Assembly: GCA_933228675.1 (NCBI GenBank)
Contig: OW121740.1
Span: forward strand, 159,026,486-159,090,485
Length of the DNA: 64,000 bases
Direction of reading: 5' to 3'
From: Stomorhina lunata
Taxonomy: Eukaryota > Arthropoda > Insecta > Diptera > Rhiniidae
How positions within the stretch are numbered: the first letter of the stretch is position 1; each line of letters opens with the position of its first letter. The notes under the pieces were generated by a model, which did not search any database, had not been told where the DNA came from, and saw nothing but the letters and a program-made list of their open reading frames with translations. Shown piece after piece: positions 44,811 to 57,720 of this stretch. Both the position numbers and the translations under genes were made by a program.

Positions 44811-44923
44811 TTATTTTTTTTTTAAATTTGGTGTTAAATATTTTTAGAAAAATCTCGTTCTAAATTTTTTTATATAATTTTTTGAGTAAAATATTTCTTT
44901 AAAATGCCATTATATAAGACTCA

Positions 44924-45475
<552 letters not shown>

Positions 45476-45528
45476 TCAAAAAGAATTTTTTTTTTTTTAT
45501 AAATTTTTAAAGGGATTTATTATTATAT

Positions 45529-45536
45529 TGACGTCA
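45529..45536. promoter_or_regulatory. CRE palindrome in the Ace leader region
   Basis: TGACGTCA about 100 bp upstream of the Ace start codon, within the putative 5' leader exon. A DNA site inside an exon is possible but of uncertain function. Confidence 0.25.
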
Positions 45537-45768
45537 CACTTTATTCGGTTGATAAGACAAAAACCTTGTTTTGATTTATAGCAAATTCATTTATTAAAAT
45601 GACAACTGCAGTATAAACGTGTCTCTTTTTCTAGGCAGTTGATTTCACATAAACTTATCATAAACAATTATTGAATACACCAGAGAACCAGAGACCTCTG
45701 CCACTTTTTTTTTATTTTTTGCACACACACCAGCTGCACGCACACACTTGGAGCGGGTACTGACTGTA

Positions 45769-45810
45769 TCAGTGTACGTGTGTTAGAGTGTTAATGTTTA
45801 AAATATGCAT
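45769..45810 (-). promoter_or_regulatory. Upstream open reading frame in the Ace leader
   Basis: ATG at 45,810 is followed by 12 further sense codons and TGA at 45,769-45,771, about 340 bp upstream of the Ace start. It is one of several upstream ATGs in the putative leader. Short upstream frames in a long leader usually reduce translation of the main frame. Whether this one is translated cannot be seen from sequence. Confidence 0.35.
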
Positions 45811-46733
45811 TCAAACACTTGCGAAGGGATGTGCCGGATACGGAAACCGCCGTTTCTGTTCTCTTGACTCTTGTTCAAACACGTTAATACATGAACTGAT
45901 AAAATATTCTTATGTTCTTTATTTCTTTCTCGTTACAAAGTTCTAGTGGTTCCAACAAGTTGGGGTTGGTTGTTCGGTTGTGTGTGTGTGGATGTTTGCG
46001 GTTTAAACTTTTCTGTTTTCTATTTTCTGTTTTAAGCTTAATGTCAACAGTCTTGATTCTTTGATTTCATTCAAATACTGTTGAGTTACGCTGAGTTGAG
46101 TTTAGCTGTGGAAGTTGTGTGTTGTGACAAGGAGTGAGTGTATTGTTGTTGTTTTTTTTCTGTTGTTGTATAAATTTATTGTATTTTATTAGAACACGTT
46201 GTGGAAACCCCTCGTTTTTGTGTCATACTCATACACTCAACGCTTAACTGTAATAGACATTGGAAACAGTTACTTTGCTCCTTTTGCTTTAGTATTCAAT
46301 GGCGTTGACTTGTTCTGTAGAAAGGATCCTTGTTGCTGCCCTGGCAATGTTGACTCCTTTTTGCTTCTGTTGTTGTTGTTATATTTAAAATGCATATAAA
46401 TTTATTTATTTTAGGGGAGCATAAATAAAACTACATGTTAAAGTTATTTAAAACTATAACAATATTTCCTTCACTTTATGCTGTTCCAGCGATGTTTTGC
46501 TCCTGGCTTTGATGAGCTTTGAAGGGTTTTGTGTTATATTTATCCTGTTTCTAGATATTAAAAGTTGTCTGGTTGTGCGTAAAATGCATTAAGGTTTCCT
46601 TCATAAATATACCCTTATCGTAATGATGTTTTCGTATTTATATTTTTTTATGACTTTTCTATTTGTGAATCCTTTTAACTTTTGTCATGTTTGTTTGAGT
46701 TAAAATTTTCCATTAGTTGTTTGATGTCCTCAA

Positions 46734-46879
46734 CTGCAAAGAGAAAAAATATAGATAAAAGGTATAAAGAGATTTGCATAAATTATATAAATGTTAGTAG
46801 ATGTAAATTGTTAAAAATTTTTTTTATAAAAAACTCAAAGAAAAACTATGGGAACATTTAAGAATTAATTCAAATATTT
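46734..46879. other. Start of 5' intron upstream of the Ace leader exon
   Basis: Contains the pyrimidine tract of the proposed acceptor and then merges into AT-rich repeats. Confidence 0.45.
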
Positions 46880-49800
46880 CTTAATTTAGAAAAAAAATGT
46901 TTGACTTTTTTCTTTCAGAAACAATTTAGATTTTTTCTGATAAAAATATTTTCTTAACAAATAATGAAATTTTGTCATATAGAAAAATATTTAAATCTTT
47001 TCTAGAATATATTGATTTTCTAAGTTTTTGTAAGAATAACTTAAAATTTTTTCGAAAAGAAAAAATCAAAATTTTTTCTATAAGAAAACATCAAAACTTT
47101 TTGTTATCCTATAACAAAAAGTCTTAATTTTTTCTAAAAAAAAGTCTTTATTTTTTTCTATAGACAAAAAATCTTATTTTTGTCTATAGAAAAAAAAAAT
47201 TTATATTTTTCTATAAGAAAAATCTTATTTTTTTTATAAGAAAAAATTTTATTTTTTCTATAAGAAAAAATGATATTTTTTTCTATTAGAAAAAATCTTA
47301 ATTTTTTCTATTAGCAAAAATCTTTATTTTTCTATAAAAAAATCTTAAGTTTTTCTTTGAGAAAAAACTTTATTTTTTCTATAGGAAAAAATCTTAATTT
47401 TTTTCTTAAGAAAAAATTTAAATTTTTTCCATAAGAAAAATTAAAATTTTTTTCGACAAGACAAAATTAAGATCTTTTCCATAAAAAATATCCTTATATT
47501 TTCTATTAGAAACTAACAAAATTGTTCTATAAGAAAAAAAATAATAATATTTTTTCTTAAAGAAAAAATAAAACATCAAAAAATCAAATTTTTTTCAAAG
47601 GGAAAAATCAAAATCATTCTATAAAAAAAATCTAAATATTTTCTATAAGAAAAAAACTAAATTTTTTCTATAAGATAAAATCTAAATTTTTTCTATAAGA
47701 AAAAATCCAAAATTTTTCTATAAGAAAAAATCCAAATTGTTTCTATAAGAAAAAATCAAAAATTTTTCTTTAACGATAAAACAAATTTTTTCCATAAGAA
47801 AAAACCAACATTTTTTCTATATAAAAAAATCAAAATTATTTCTGTAAGAAATAATCCAAAATTTTTCTTAAGAAAATATTAAAATTTTTTTTATAAGAAA
47901 AAATTTAAATTTAAAAAAAGAAAAATCTAAATTTTTTCTTTAAGAAAAAATCTAAATTTTTTCTATAAGAAAAAATCAAAATTTTTTCTATAAAAAAAAA
48001 TCAATATTATTTCTATAAGAAAAAAACAAATTTTTGTTCTTAAGAAATAATTCAAAATTTTTCTTTAAGAAAATATTAAAATTTTTACTATAAGAAAATA
48101 TTAAAATTTTTTTGATGAGAAAAAATCTAAATTTTTTCTATAAAAAAATCTAAAAATTTTTTTATCTAGGAAAAATCTAAATTTTTTCTATAACAAAAAA
48201 CCTACATTTTGTCTATGAGAAAAAATTAAGAATTTTTCTTATGGAAAAAATTAAGATTTTTTTCTTTTAGAAAAAATTACAAAAAAAAATCAAAATTTTT
48301 TCTATAAAAAAAACAAAATTTTTTCTATAAAAAAATCCAAAATTTTTTCTAAAAAAAAATATCCAACATTTTTCTATAAGAAAAAATCCAAATTTTTTAT
48401 ATAAGAAAAAATTTCATTTTTTTCTATAAGGAAAAAACAAAATTTTTTCAATAAAAAATAATCAAAATTGTTTCTATCAGAAAAATTTTAAATTTTTTCT
48501 ATTAGAAAAAATGTAAATTTTTTCTATAAGAAAAAATCAAAATTTTTTCTATAAGAAAAAATAAATTTTTGTTTTTACATGAAGAAATAAAACTTTTTCT
48601 ATAAGAAAAAAATCAAAATCTATAAGAAAAACTCTAAATTTTTTCTATAAGAAAACAAATCGAGTTTTTTCCTACCAGAAAAAATAAAAATTTTTTACAA
48701 GAAAAAATCAAAAGTTTTTTCATAAGAAAAAATTAAATTTTTTTCTATAAGAAAAAAGCAAAATTTTTTCTATAAGAAAATATTTGAATTTTTTCTTTAA
48801 GAAAAATTCAAAATTTTTTCTATAAAAAAAACTCCAAATTTTTTGCTTAAAAAAAATTCAAAATTTCTTCTATAAAAAAATCAAAATTTTTTCTATAAGA
48901 AAAAATCAAAATTTTTTATATAATAAAAAATTAAAATTTTTTTCTATAAGAAAAAATCTAAATTTTTTCTATAAGAAAATATGAAATTTTTTTTATAAGA
49001 AAAATCACAATTTTTTATATTTAAAAAAATAACAATTTTTTTTCTTTAGGAAAAAATCAAAGATGTTTCTATAAAAGAAGATCGACCTTTTGTTCTAAAA
49101 GAAAAAATCTTAATTTTTTCTTTAAGAAAAAATCTTAATTTTTTTTAATAAAAAAAAAAATTAATTTTATTGTATAAGAAAAAATCCTAACTTTTTCTAT
49201 AAGAAAAAATCCTAACTTTTTCTATAAGAAAAAATCCTAACTTTATCTATAAGAAAAAATCCTAACTTTTTCTATAAGAAAAAATCTTAACTTTTTCTAT
49301 AAGAAAAAATCTTAATTTTTTCTATAAGAAAAGAACAAAATTTTTTCTATAAAAAAAAATCTAAATTTTTTCTTAAAGAAAAAATCTAAATTTATTCTAT
49401 AAGAAAAAAATCTTATTTTTTTTTTTTATAAAAAAGATATTCATTTTATTGTATAAGAAAATATCAAAATTTTTCTATAATAAGAAATCAAAATTGTTTC
49501 TACATGAAAAAATTAAATTTTCCATAAGAAAAAATTCAAATTTTTTCCATAAGAAAAAATTCAAATTTTTTCCATAAAAAAAATCAAATTTTTTCTTTAA
49601 GAAAAAATCAAACCTTTTGTATAGGAAAAAAGCCTGAACTTTTTCTAAAAGAAAAAATCAAAATTTTTCTCTAGAAAGAAAAACTGTTTGAATAAATGTT
49701 TTCTATGAAGAAAAATTAAAAAAAAAAAATGTTTCTATATAAAAAATTTTATTTAATGGGAAAAAATCGATGTTCTCATTCTAAAATTTAAAATCAAAAT

Positions 49801-50480
49801 TTTCTCTATGAGAAATAATAAAAAATTATTTTTTGAAGAAAAAATCAAAATTTTTTCTATAAAAAAAATAATTTTTTTTCTTAAGAAAAAAATCAAAATT
49901 TTTTCTATATGAAAAAAATAAAAATGTTTTCTATAAGAAAAAATCAATATTTTTTCTATAAGAAAAAATCAAAATTTTTTATAAAGGCAAAAAATGTTGT
50001 TTATGAGAAAATCCAAATTTTTTCTGTGAGAAAAAATCAAAATTTTTTCTATAAGAAAAAATCAAAATTTTCTTCTGCAAAGAAAAACTTTTTCAAAAAA
50101 AGTTTTCTATACCAAAAATAAGTTTGTACATAAAAAAAATTTTAATTATTTCTATAGGAAAATGTCAATTTTTTTTTGGCATAAGAAAAAAATTGTAAAT
50201 TATATATTTTTAAAATTTTTTCTATAAGAAAAATTCAAATTTATTTTATTAGAAAAAATCGAAATTCTCATCCTAACATTTAGAAATCAACATTTTTTTC
50301 CATATGAAAATATCAAAGTTTTTCTACAAGAAAAAATCTAAATTTTTTTTTTTAGAAAAAATCAAAATTTTTCTATTTTATAGCAAAAAATTCTCAAACA
50401 AAAAAATTTTTTTTTTTGTTTGAGAATTTTTTGCTATAAATAATCCAAATATTTTCAAAAAGAAAAATCCAATTTTTTTC
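46880..50480. repeat. 25-bp satellite array, second block
   Basis: Same family as 42,440-44,810: CTATAAGAAAAAATC followed by AAAATTTTTT or CTAACTTTTT. The cleanest run, six copies of 25 bp with CCTAACTTTTTCTATAAG, is at 49,180-49,330. Two blocks of this family therefore flank Ace exon 1 and its leader on either side. Confidence 0.92.
50377..50440. repeat. Perfect inverted repeat, 30-bp arms, 4-bp loop
   Basis: Left arm 50,377-50,406 begins TTTATAGCAAAAAATTCTC; the right arm 50,411-50,440 is its exact reverse complement. The only separation is TTTT. It sits inside the 25-bp array near its right edge. Confidence 0.9.
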
Positions 50481-53130
50481 TAAAAGTAAATATACATTTT
50501 GTTTTTTCAGTTATTTCCAAAATTTTTAAATGAAATTTGATATGTCCGAATAAATTTATTAAAATGTTATTTCATGTTGAAAAGAACTTTTTCAAGAAAT
50601 TTTACGCTTAAATGAATTTTGTTTCTAAAACTTCATGTTAGAATAGATACAAAAAAATTAAATCGCTTTTTTCCCTTCAAAAATAAATATTTCGCTTTAA
50701 AAGTACTTTTTAAATTTTTTGTATTTTATATTTTTATTTCTCTTTTAATCCATTTTTTATTGTTTTTTTTTTACTAAAACACTTTATGGTTTCAAAATAA
50801 TGTTTCTATTTATTATTTTCTTTTGTAAATCCAAAAAAAATTCTCTTTGCGGTTTTGTCTGGAAAAGTGTTGCTGGAAAACCGCAAATACACAGGCCGCT
50901 CTGGCATAGACAGACAGACAGACACAACTTAACACAACTCAAACTTGTAAGACTAACAAAACTATAATACATACATGCAACTGCATTAAATGTAAAATCA
51001 ACTGGATACACGTGTATGTAAATATAGAAAAGTGTAAAAGAAATATTTGTCTATGAAACAGAAAAAATTATTTTATGAAAAATCTTAAAAAAAAAATTCA
51101 AAAATAAATTTTTAATGTTTGAAATTTTCAAAAAAAAAATATGTTCAAACTGAATTTTTTTTAGAAAAAAATTTATTTTCGAGTGAATTTTGTGTAGAAA
51201 ATTTCAAATTTGACTAAATTTTCTATAAGCAATATTTTGTTTTAATAAACTTTCCACCTAATGCATAATCAGAAACTAAGACTATGACGAGCTTGTAATT
51301 CAAATTTTGTATTCAAAATTTCTACAATAAGCCTTTGATAATTTTGTATTTTTTTATGAATTAAGGCGAAGATATATAAAATGTATTGCTTGAATTAGTT
51401 TTCTTTAGAATAGAATAATGATCGAAAAAATGTTTGTGTTTCAGTGAAATTTTTATTCGGTATTGTTTTTTTTTTTTTCATTCAAAACTTTTTTAGATAT
51501 TCAACGTAAAATATCTGTGACAGAGATGGTAAGGTATAAAAAAGTCAAGGTTATTACGTTTATTGTTAAGTATATCCAAATATTGGTGTAACGTATGGAT
51601 GAGATAGACCATGCATGTGACTGTATAAAGGGAAGGTCTTAATCTATCCTTTTTAAGGATAATACTAATACTTAAACATCTAAAAACAACAAAAAAAAAT
51701 ACTTAATAATATAACATAAAACGAAGTCATTTTATTACAAGAGTGATTACAACTGCAATTTCAAAGCAAAAACATTTTTCAGGTATTTTTATGATTAAAG
51801 GTAATAAAATAGAAAAAATACAAAACAATTTTTCTGCACTTAAATAAAAACATTTAAACAAAGAAATTAAATTATTCAAACAATCATTAATGTCAGCAAA
51901 ATTAAACAAAAATTTCATAATATATTTTTAATTGTTGTAAATAGTTCAGGTTCTTTTAAATGCAAACAACATTTCGAATGCCGTTTTCATTTAACAAAAT
52001 AAAATTTACTTCAATTTTATTAAGAAAAAAAATGAAACGAGAAAACAGAAATAAATTATAGAAAGAAAACTCAATCTTTTAAAAGAAAATCTTATAAAGT
52101 CTGGCAAAGAGTTGTTTAAAGTTAAGGTCGTTTAAGGGGAAAACGAAGAAGGACTAGAAGAAAATATATGAAAACTATTAAAAAAAAATAAAACAGAACT
52201 ACAGCACGTGAAGAAAGAAATTATTATGCACGAAAGTGTCAACTAATGGGCTTCCGTCATGCAAATCATGCCAACAAAATCGTCATCGACGTGCCACTTC
52301 AAATCCCCCAAAGGCTTATGGCAAGCGCAAAAATATTTAACAACAAAAATTCATTTCAAGTCTTATTTACATACAACCAACCAACCAACCAACTTAACTC
52401 AATACAACTCAACACAACTTAACTGAGCAGAGAAAAACAGAAAACAGAACAAAACAACTGAAATGAACTGAAGTAAAATCAAAAGCTAACGGATTCGAAA
52501 TGAAATGACTATGAAGAAATGAAATGATGATGAAGGCACACAAATTTCGAATGCACAATAAAAAAGACTTATGGCATCGGTACAAATGAAAAATAATAAA
52601 AAAAAGATTTGCATTTCCTTTTTTATTTATTTATTTATTTTATTTATTTATATATTTATTTTATTTGGTTAAAGTCATAAAGTTAAAGGAGAAAACCAAG
52701 GTCCTTCTTAATACTTGTACAAAATGCAATAACTTAATACAATAGCGAAATAAACATTTTAATTTCGTTTCTCTTCTTTTTTTTCTGGCAAAGAAAAGTT
52801 CAATGCAATCTCTTTTTTTTTAATTTCAATTATTACTTTTGGTTCTTTTATTTTAACCTTAGATTTGGCAAAGGATATCGTTTTTTTAGAAAGCACGAAA
52901 ATAATTTCGTTTAAGAAATTTATGTAATTTGGTTGTTTTTTTATGCCTTTGAAAAAATTTACTAAGGACTTGTTATTTAAAGTCAAGATATGAAAACATC
53001 GAACGTATGATTGACATTTATCTTGAACGACATGAAAAATATTACTTATCCGCCACATATGACAAATTAAGCAAAATTTTTTTAAATTAAGGGAAAAATT
53101 ATTTAAACAGGAAATTTTGTAAAAAACACG
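50481..53130. other. Non-repetitive upstream or intronic sequence
   Basis: Mixed AT-rich DNA without satellites. 52,180-52,600 has noticeably higher complexity (GTGCCACTTCAAATCCCC, a CAAC tetranucleotide run near 52,375) and could hold conserved regulatory sequence. No exon or gene is recognised. The open frame at 52,759-53,232 on the minus strand shows no protein-like features beyond length. Confidence 0.4.
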
Positions 53131-53520
53131 TAAGAAAGTGCTATAGTCGGTCAAGCCCGACCATACGACACCCTTCACGGTCAAAGGTGTTCTTTTTCCT
53201 GTATAAAGACAAATATTTGCAAATTTTGCCATCAGACAAACATTTTCTCAAAACTTATATATTTAAACCGTTTTCGTCATTTGGACTGATAGGAGAGCTA
53301 GAATCAAACATAGACCGATTATCTCGAAATTTTGCAAATTGATATATCAATTCCGAGAAGTAGGGCCTATGGGAGGTACCATAACTAATGGACCGATTTT
53401 GACGAATTTCAATATCAAAAACATGATCTGTGCCAAATTTTATCAAATTATCTTTAGAATTGCGACCTGTACTTCGATATATTGTTTACATTAGGGTCTA
53501 GCCAGCCTCCAGACGGACGG
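53130..53520. repeat. Probable dispersed-repeat fragment (GTCGG...CCCGAC hairpin)
   Basis: Contains AGTCGGTCAAGCCCGACCAT (53,145-53,164), a GTCGG/CCGAC hairpin, followed by TACGACACCC, CCGATTTTGACGAATTTCAA and an end in GACGGACGG. Sequence of this style is common in dispersed repeats of muscid and calliphorid genomes; this is recalled, not searched. The open frames across it on the minus strand are probably by-products. Confidence 0.4.
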
Positions 53521-54790
53521 AAAAAAATTCGATAAAAAAATTTTTCTATACAAAAATTTTTTTATCGGAAAAAAATTTCGATAAAAAAATTTTTCTATAG
53601 AAAATTTTTCTATACAAAACTTTTCTTATCGGAAAAAAATTTTCGATAAAAAAAATTTTTCTATAGAAAAATTTTCGATAAAAAATTTTTCTATAGAAAA
53701 TTTTTCGATAAAAAAATTTTTCTATAGAAAAATTTTCGATAAAAAAATTTTTCTATAGAAAAATTTTCGATAAAAAAATTTTCGATTAAAAAATTTTTCT
53801 ATAGAAAAATTTTCGATAAAAAAATTATTCTCAAAAAATGTTTCTATACAAAAATTTTCGATAAAAAAATTATTCTATAGAAAAATTTTGATAAAAATAT
53901 TTTTCTATAGAACAATTTTTGATAAAAAAATTTTTCTATAGAAAAATTTTCGATCAAAAAATTTTTCTATAGAAAAATTTTAGATAAAAAAATTTTTCTA
54001 TAGAAAAATTTTCGATAAAAAATTTTTTCTATAGAAAAATTTTCAATAAAAAATTTTTTCTATAGAAAAATTTTCGATAAAAAAATTTTTAAATAGAAAA
54101 ATTTTCGATAAAAAAATTTTTCTAAAGAAAAATTTTCGATAAAAAATTTTTTTTATAGAAAAATTTTTGATAAAAAATGTTTTCTATAGAAAAATTTTTG
54201 ATCAAAAAGTTTTTCTATAGAAAAATTTTCGATAAAAAGATTTTTCTATGGAAAAATTTTCGATAAAAAAGTTTTTCTATAGAAAAATTGTCTATAAAAA
54301 TATTTTTTTATAGAAAAATTTTTAATAAAAATAATTTTCTATACAAAAATTTTTCATAAAAACATTTTTGAAAAAAATATTTTTCTATAGAAAAATTTTT
54401 GATAAAATTATTGTTCTATAGAAAAATGTTTGATAAAAATATTTTTCTACAGCAAAATTTTTGATAAAAATATTTTTCTATAAAAAATTTTTTGAGAAAA
54501 ATATTTTTTTTACATAAAAATTTTTAATAAAAATATTTTTCTATAGAAAAATTTTTGATAAAAATATTTTTCTATAGAAAAATTTTTGAAAAAATATTTT
54601 TCTATAGAAAAATTTTTGAAAAAATATTTTTCTATAGAAAAATTTTTGATAAAAGTATTTTTCTCTAGTAATAATATTTTCTGCAGAAATTTTTTTCTAT
54701 AGAAAATTTTTCGAAAAAAAATTTTTTCTACAGAAAAGTTTTTATAAAAATATTTTCTATGGAATTTTTTTTTTTAATATTTTGCTATAG
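53521..54790. repeat. 31-bp satellite array (GATAAAAAAATTTTTCTATA type)
   Basis: About 40 copies of a 31-bp unit: GAAAAATTTTCGATAAAAAA plus ATTTTTCTATA. The left part is uniform; the right part (54,300 on) shifts to GATAAAAATATTTTTCTATA. It is close to the array at 23,745-26,072 but in a different phase and variant. Confidence 0.95.
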
Positions 54791-54829
54791 AAACATTTCC
54801 TTTAAATTATGAATTTTTTAAATTGTTTA

Positions 54830-55335
54830 CAAAAATTTTTTAAATTTCCTACAAAAATAAGAAATTTTGAAAATTTCCTATTAAAATATGAAACTTTTAA
54901 AATTTCCTTCAAAAATAAGAAATTTTTAAAATTTCCTAAAAAGTATGAAATTTTAAAAATTTTCTATAAAAATATTAAATTTTGAAAATTTTCTATAAAA
55001 ATATAAAATTATGAAGATTTCTATAATAATGAAATTTTGAAAATTTCTTAAAAAAATGAAATTTTTAAAATTTACTATATAAATATGAAATTTTGAAAAT
55101 TTCCTATAAAAGTATGAAATTTTGAAAATTTCCTATAAAAATATGAAATTTTGAAAATTTCCTATAAAAATATGAAATTTTGAAAATTTCCTATAAAAAT
55201 ATAAAATTTTGAAAATTTCCTATAAAAATATGAAATTTTGAAAATTTCCTTTAAAAATAAGAAATGTTGAAAATTTCCTTTAAAAATAAGAAGTTTTTAA
55301 AATTTCCTATAAAAATATGGAATTTTAAAAGTTTT
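54830..55335. repeat. 29-bp satellite array (TATGAAATTTTG type)
   Basis: About 17 copies of a 28-29 bp unit, GAAATTTTGAAAATTTCCTA plus TAAAAATAT. The unit is a shortened form of the palindromic 31-bp monomer at 420-3,190, as in the degenerate edge of that array. Confidence 0.9.
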
Positions 55336-55572
55336 CTTTTAAGTCAAAAAATTGAGTTATAGTAAAATGGCTTGTGCATTATCATTAAAAATTACTGCAA
55401 TCGATGTAAAAATAATTGCATCGATTATATACCCCTGGGCGTATGAAATTTACGTGTATAGAACAAAATTCTTTATTATATTTAAAAACAAGTTGAAAGT
55501 AATTATTAACTTTAAGTTATATATTATGAGAATGTAAACATTACCGATGAATGTTTACATACTAAAATATTG

Positions 55573-55796
<224 letters not shown>

Positions 55797-55799
<3 letters not shown>

Positions 55800-56794
55800 A
55801 TCTGCCAAAAAATATTCTTGTTCTTTTTTCTCAAAGATTTGTATCAGTTTAATTGGTCTGTGTAAAATTAATTGACTGGCTAATTAAATAAAAAACTCTT
55901 ACTTGTATCATTCCTTAGTTTTTGCCTGCCCCTATCTACTCATAGATAGATACAGATTGATGGCGACAATTAATGATGAGATACAATTTAAAGTGTAATT
56001 ATACAATTTATTTTTATTGCTTCATTATATGCGAATTATTGTAATCAGTTTTAATTAAATCTGATTTTTATTTAAATAGTTATAATGTTGTTTTTGTTTT
56101 AAATGCTATAAATTGTTAAATATTGTAAAAAAAATATTCAATAAATATTTCTTAAATTAGCGAATATGGTCCATATAGAATAATTATATAGGGACCTTAT
56201 AAATTATCTTTAATATGTTCTCTATATTATTAAAGATCCTTTTCTTTCTACTTTGTTATTGTCTATATATAATAAATATTTTAATTTTATATTACCTCAT
56301 TTAATCTGCTAATAACTTTTGTTGCGCCATTTTAAAAATGTTTGCCTAGTTCTTGTCTTTAATAACCAGAATTTATGTTTCAGTATTTTTCTTTTTTTCC
56401 TAAAAACTTTTCGCTGTATCCATATTTTTTCTAAAATATAACTAAGTATAAAATCAATGAGAAATATTAAAAGAAAACCACACTCTAATTTCAAACAACA
56501 TAAAAACTGAAATTGGAAAACTTAGAGAATAAAGTCTTAAATAATGACCACAAAATAACATAATAAAACTTTTGTTATTATGAAGTATTAACACAAGCAC
56601 ATACACGAACACTGACACAAACATACACTTATCAAATACTGACTGCAAAAAAATATGAAATATAAGTATTAGAGGGGTTCAGAAAAGTAAAATAAAATTA
56701 AGTAGAACAATATTTATGATACACTATTAATAGCGAAAAAACTCATGCTTTAAAAAAATTGGGTTTTTTTCGATTTTTTTAATAGAATTACAAT
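55797..56794. other. Non-repetitive AT-rich sequence
   Basis: Between the microsatellite and the diverged 200-bp array. No gene recognised; open frames at 56,309-56,648 are short and overlap. Confidence 0.45.
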
Positions 56795-57377
56795 ATTTAA
56801 TGGAGATAAGTTTTTTGCGAAATATGCTAAGATGTGCAGATGATTTATAAACCATTACAAAGCTTATATTAGATACTTTAATTTGTCATAAATCTAAATT
56901 TGTATTTTTCCAACAAAAAAAGTTATATCATAACAAACTAAACTGTTAAAGGTTTATTACAAAATTATGTCTAAAATAGATGATTACAATTAATATTGTT
57001 TTTAAGCTAAATATGCAAAGATATGCAGATAATTTATACATCATTATAAAGCTGAGATTACACCCTTTAATAAATCATTAATCTATTATTTCATTCATAT
57101 TCCAAACATCTATGAATTAAGAAATTCTTTTTATTGACAGAAGAAAAACACTACAAATGTTGACAAAATTGAATGATATGATTTTAGTTTAATATGCCCA
57201 GATATGCAGATGATTTATAAACTATTACAAAGCTAAGATAAGGAACTCTGACTTGTCGTTTAATTGATTTTATTGGTTTAATACGAAATTATTCTTATAG
57301 TAGGTCATTAGACTTAATATACCTCTTTAGCTGAAAATGCAAAGATATGCAGATGATTTATAAACCATTATAAAGCT

Positions 57378-57674
57378 GAACCGCCGTGGTGTAGCAGGTT
57401 AGTCATCCGCCTAGCATACCAGAGGTCCCAAGTTCAATCCCTGTTAGACCCACTTGAAAAAAATTAATTTTCAAAAAAGCGGCAGTTCACCTCATAACTC
57501 AGCTAGCCACTGGTTATTGAGTATTAGGCTATGAAAAACTTCTCTAACTAATGCATTTGCCGTTCGGAGCCGGCGTTAAAACGTAGGTCCCTTTCAATGA
57601 GTCTAAAAATAGAATCGGATGCAGCTCATTGTCTGAGAGAAGTACCCCTTGTTCCAATTGGAATGTTGTCGGGG

Positions 57675-57717
<43 letters not shown>
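57378..57717 (+). mobile_element. tRNA-derived SINE with TA-repeat tail
   Basis: The head carries RNA polymerase III promoter boxes: A box TGGTGTAGCAGG (57,387-57,398) and B box GTTCAATCC (57,432-57,440), spaced as in tRNA genes. An anticodon-loop-like CCTAGCATACC suggests a tRNA-Ala-type ancestor (tentative). A non-tRNA body of about 230 bp follows (GTTCGGAGCCGGCGTTAAAA, CGTAGGTCCC, GGAATGTTGTCGGGG), then a TA tail to 57,716. TATAAAGCT at 57,369-57,377 and again at 57,718-57,726 is the target-site duplication, taken from the host 200-bp unit. Confidence 0.85.

Positions 57718-57720
<3 letters not shown>

Noticed and set aside
52759..53446. 157- and 63-residue minus-strand frames as upstream genes
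   Set aside because: No recognisable motifs, Lys/Phe/Ile-rich ends, and overlap with a probable dispersed-repeat fragment. Kept only as unexplained sequence.
57382..57455. Functional tRNA gene
   Set aside because: Pol III boxes are present, but the acceptor stem does not pair and a SINE body with TA tail and target duplication follows.
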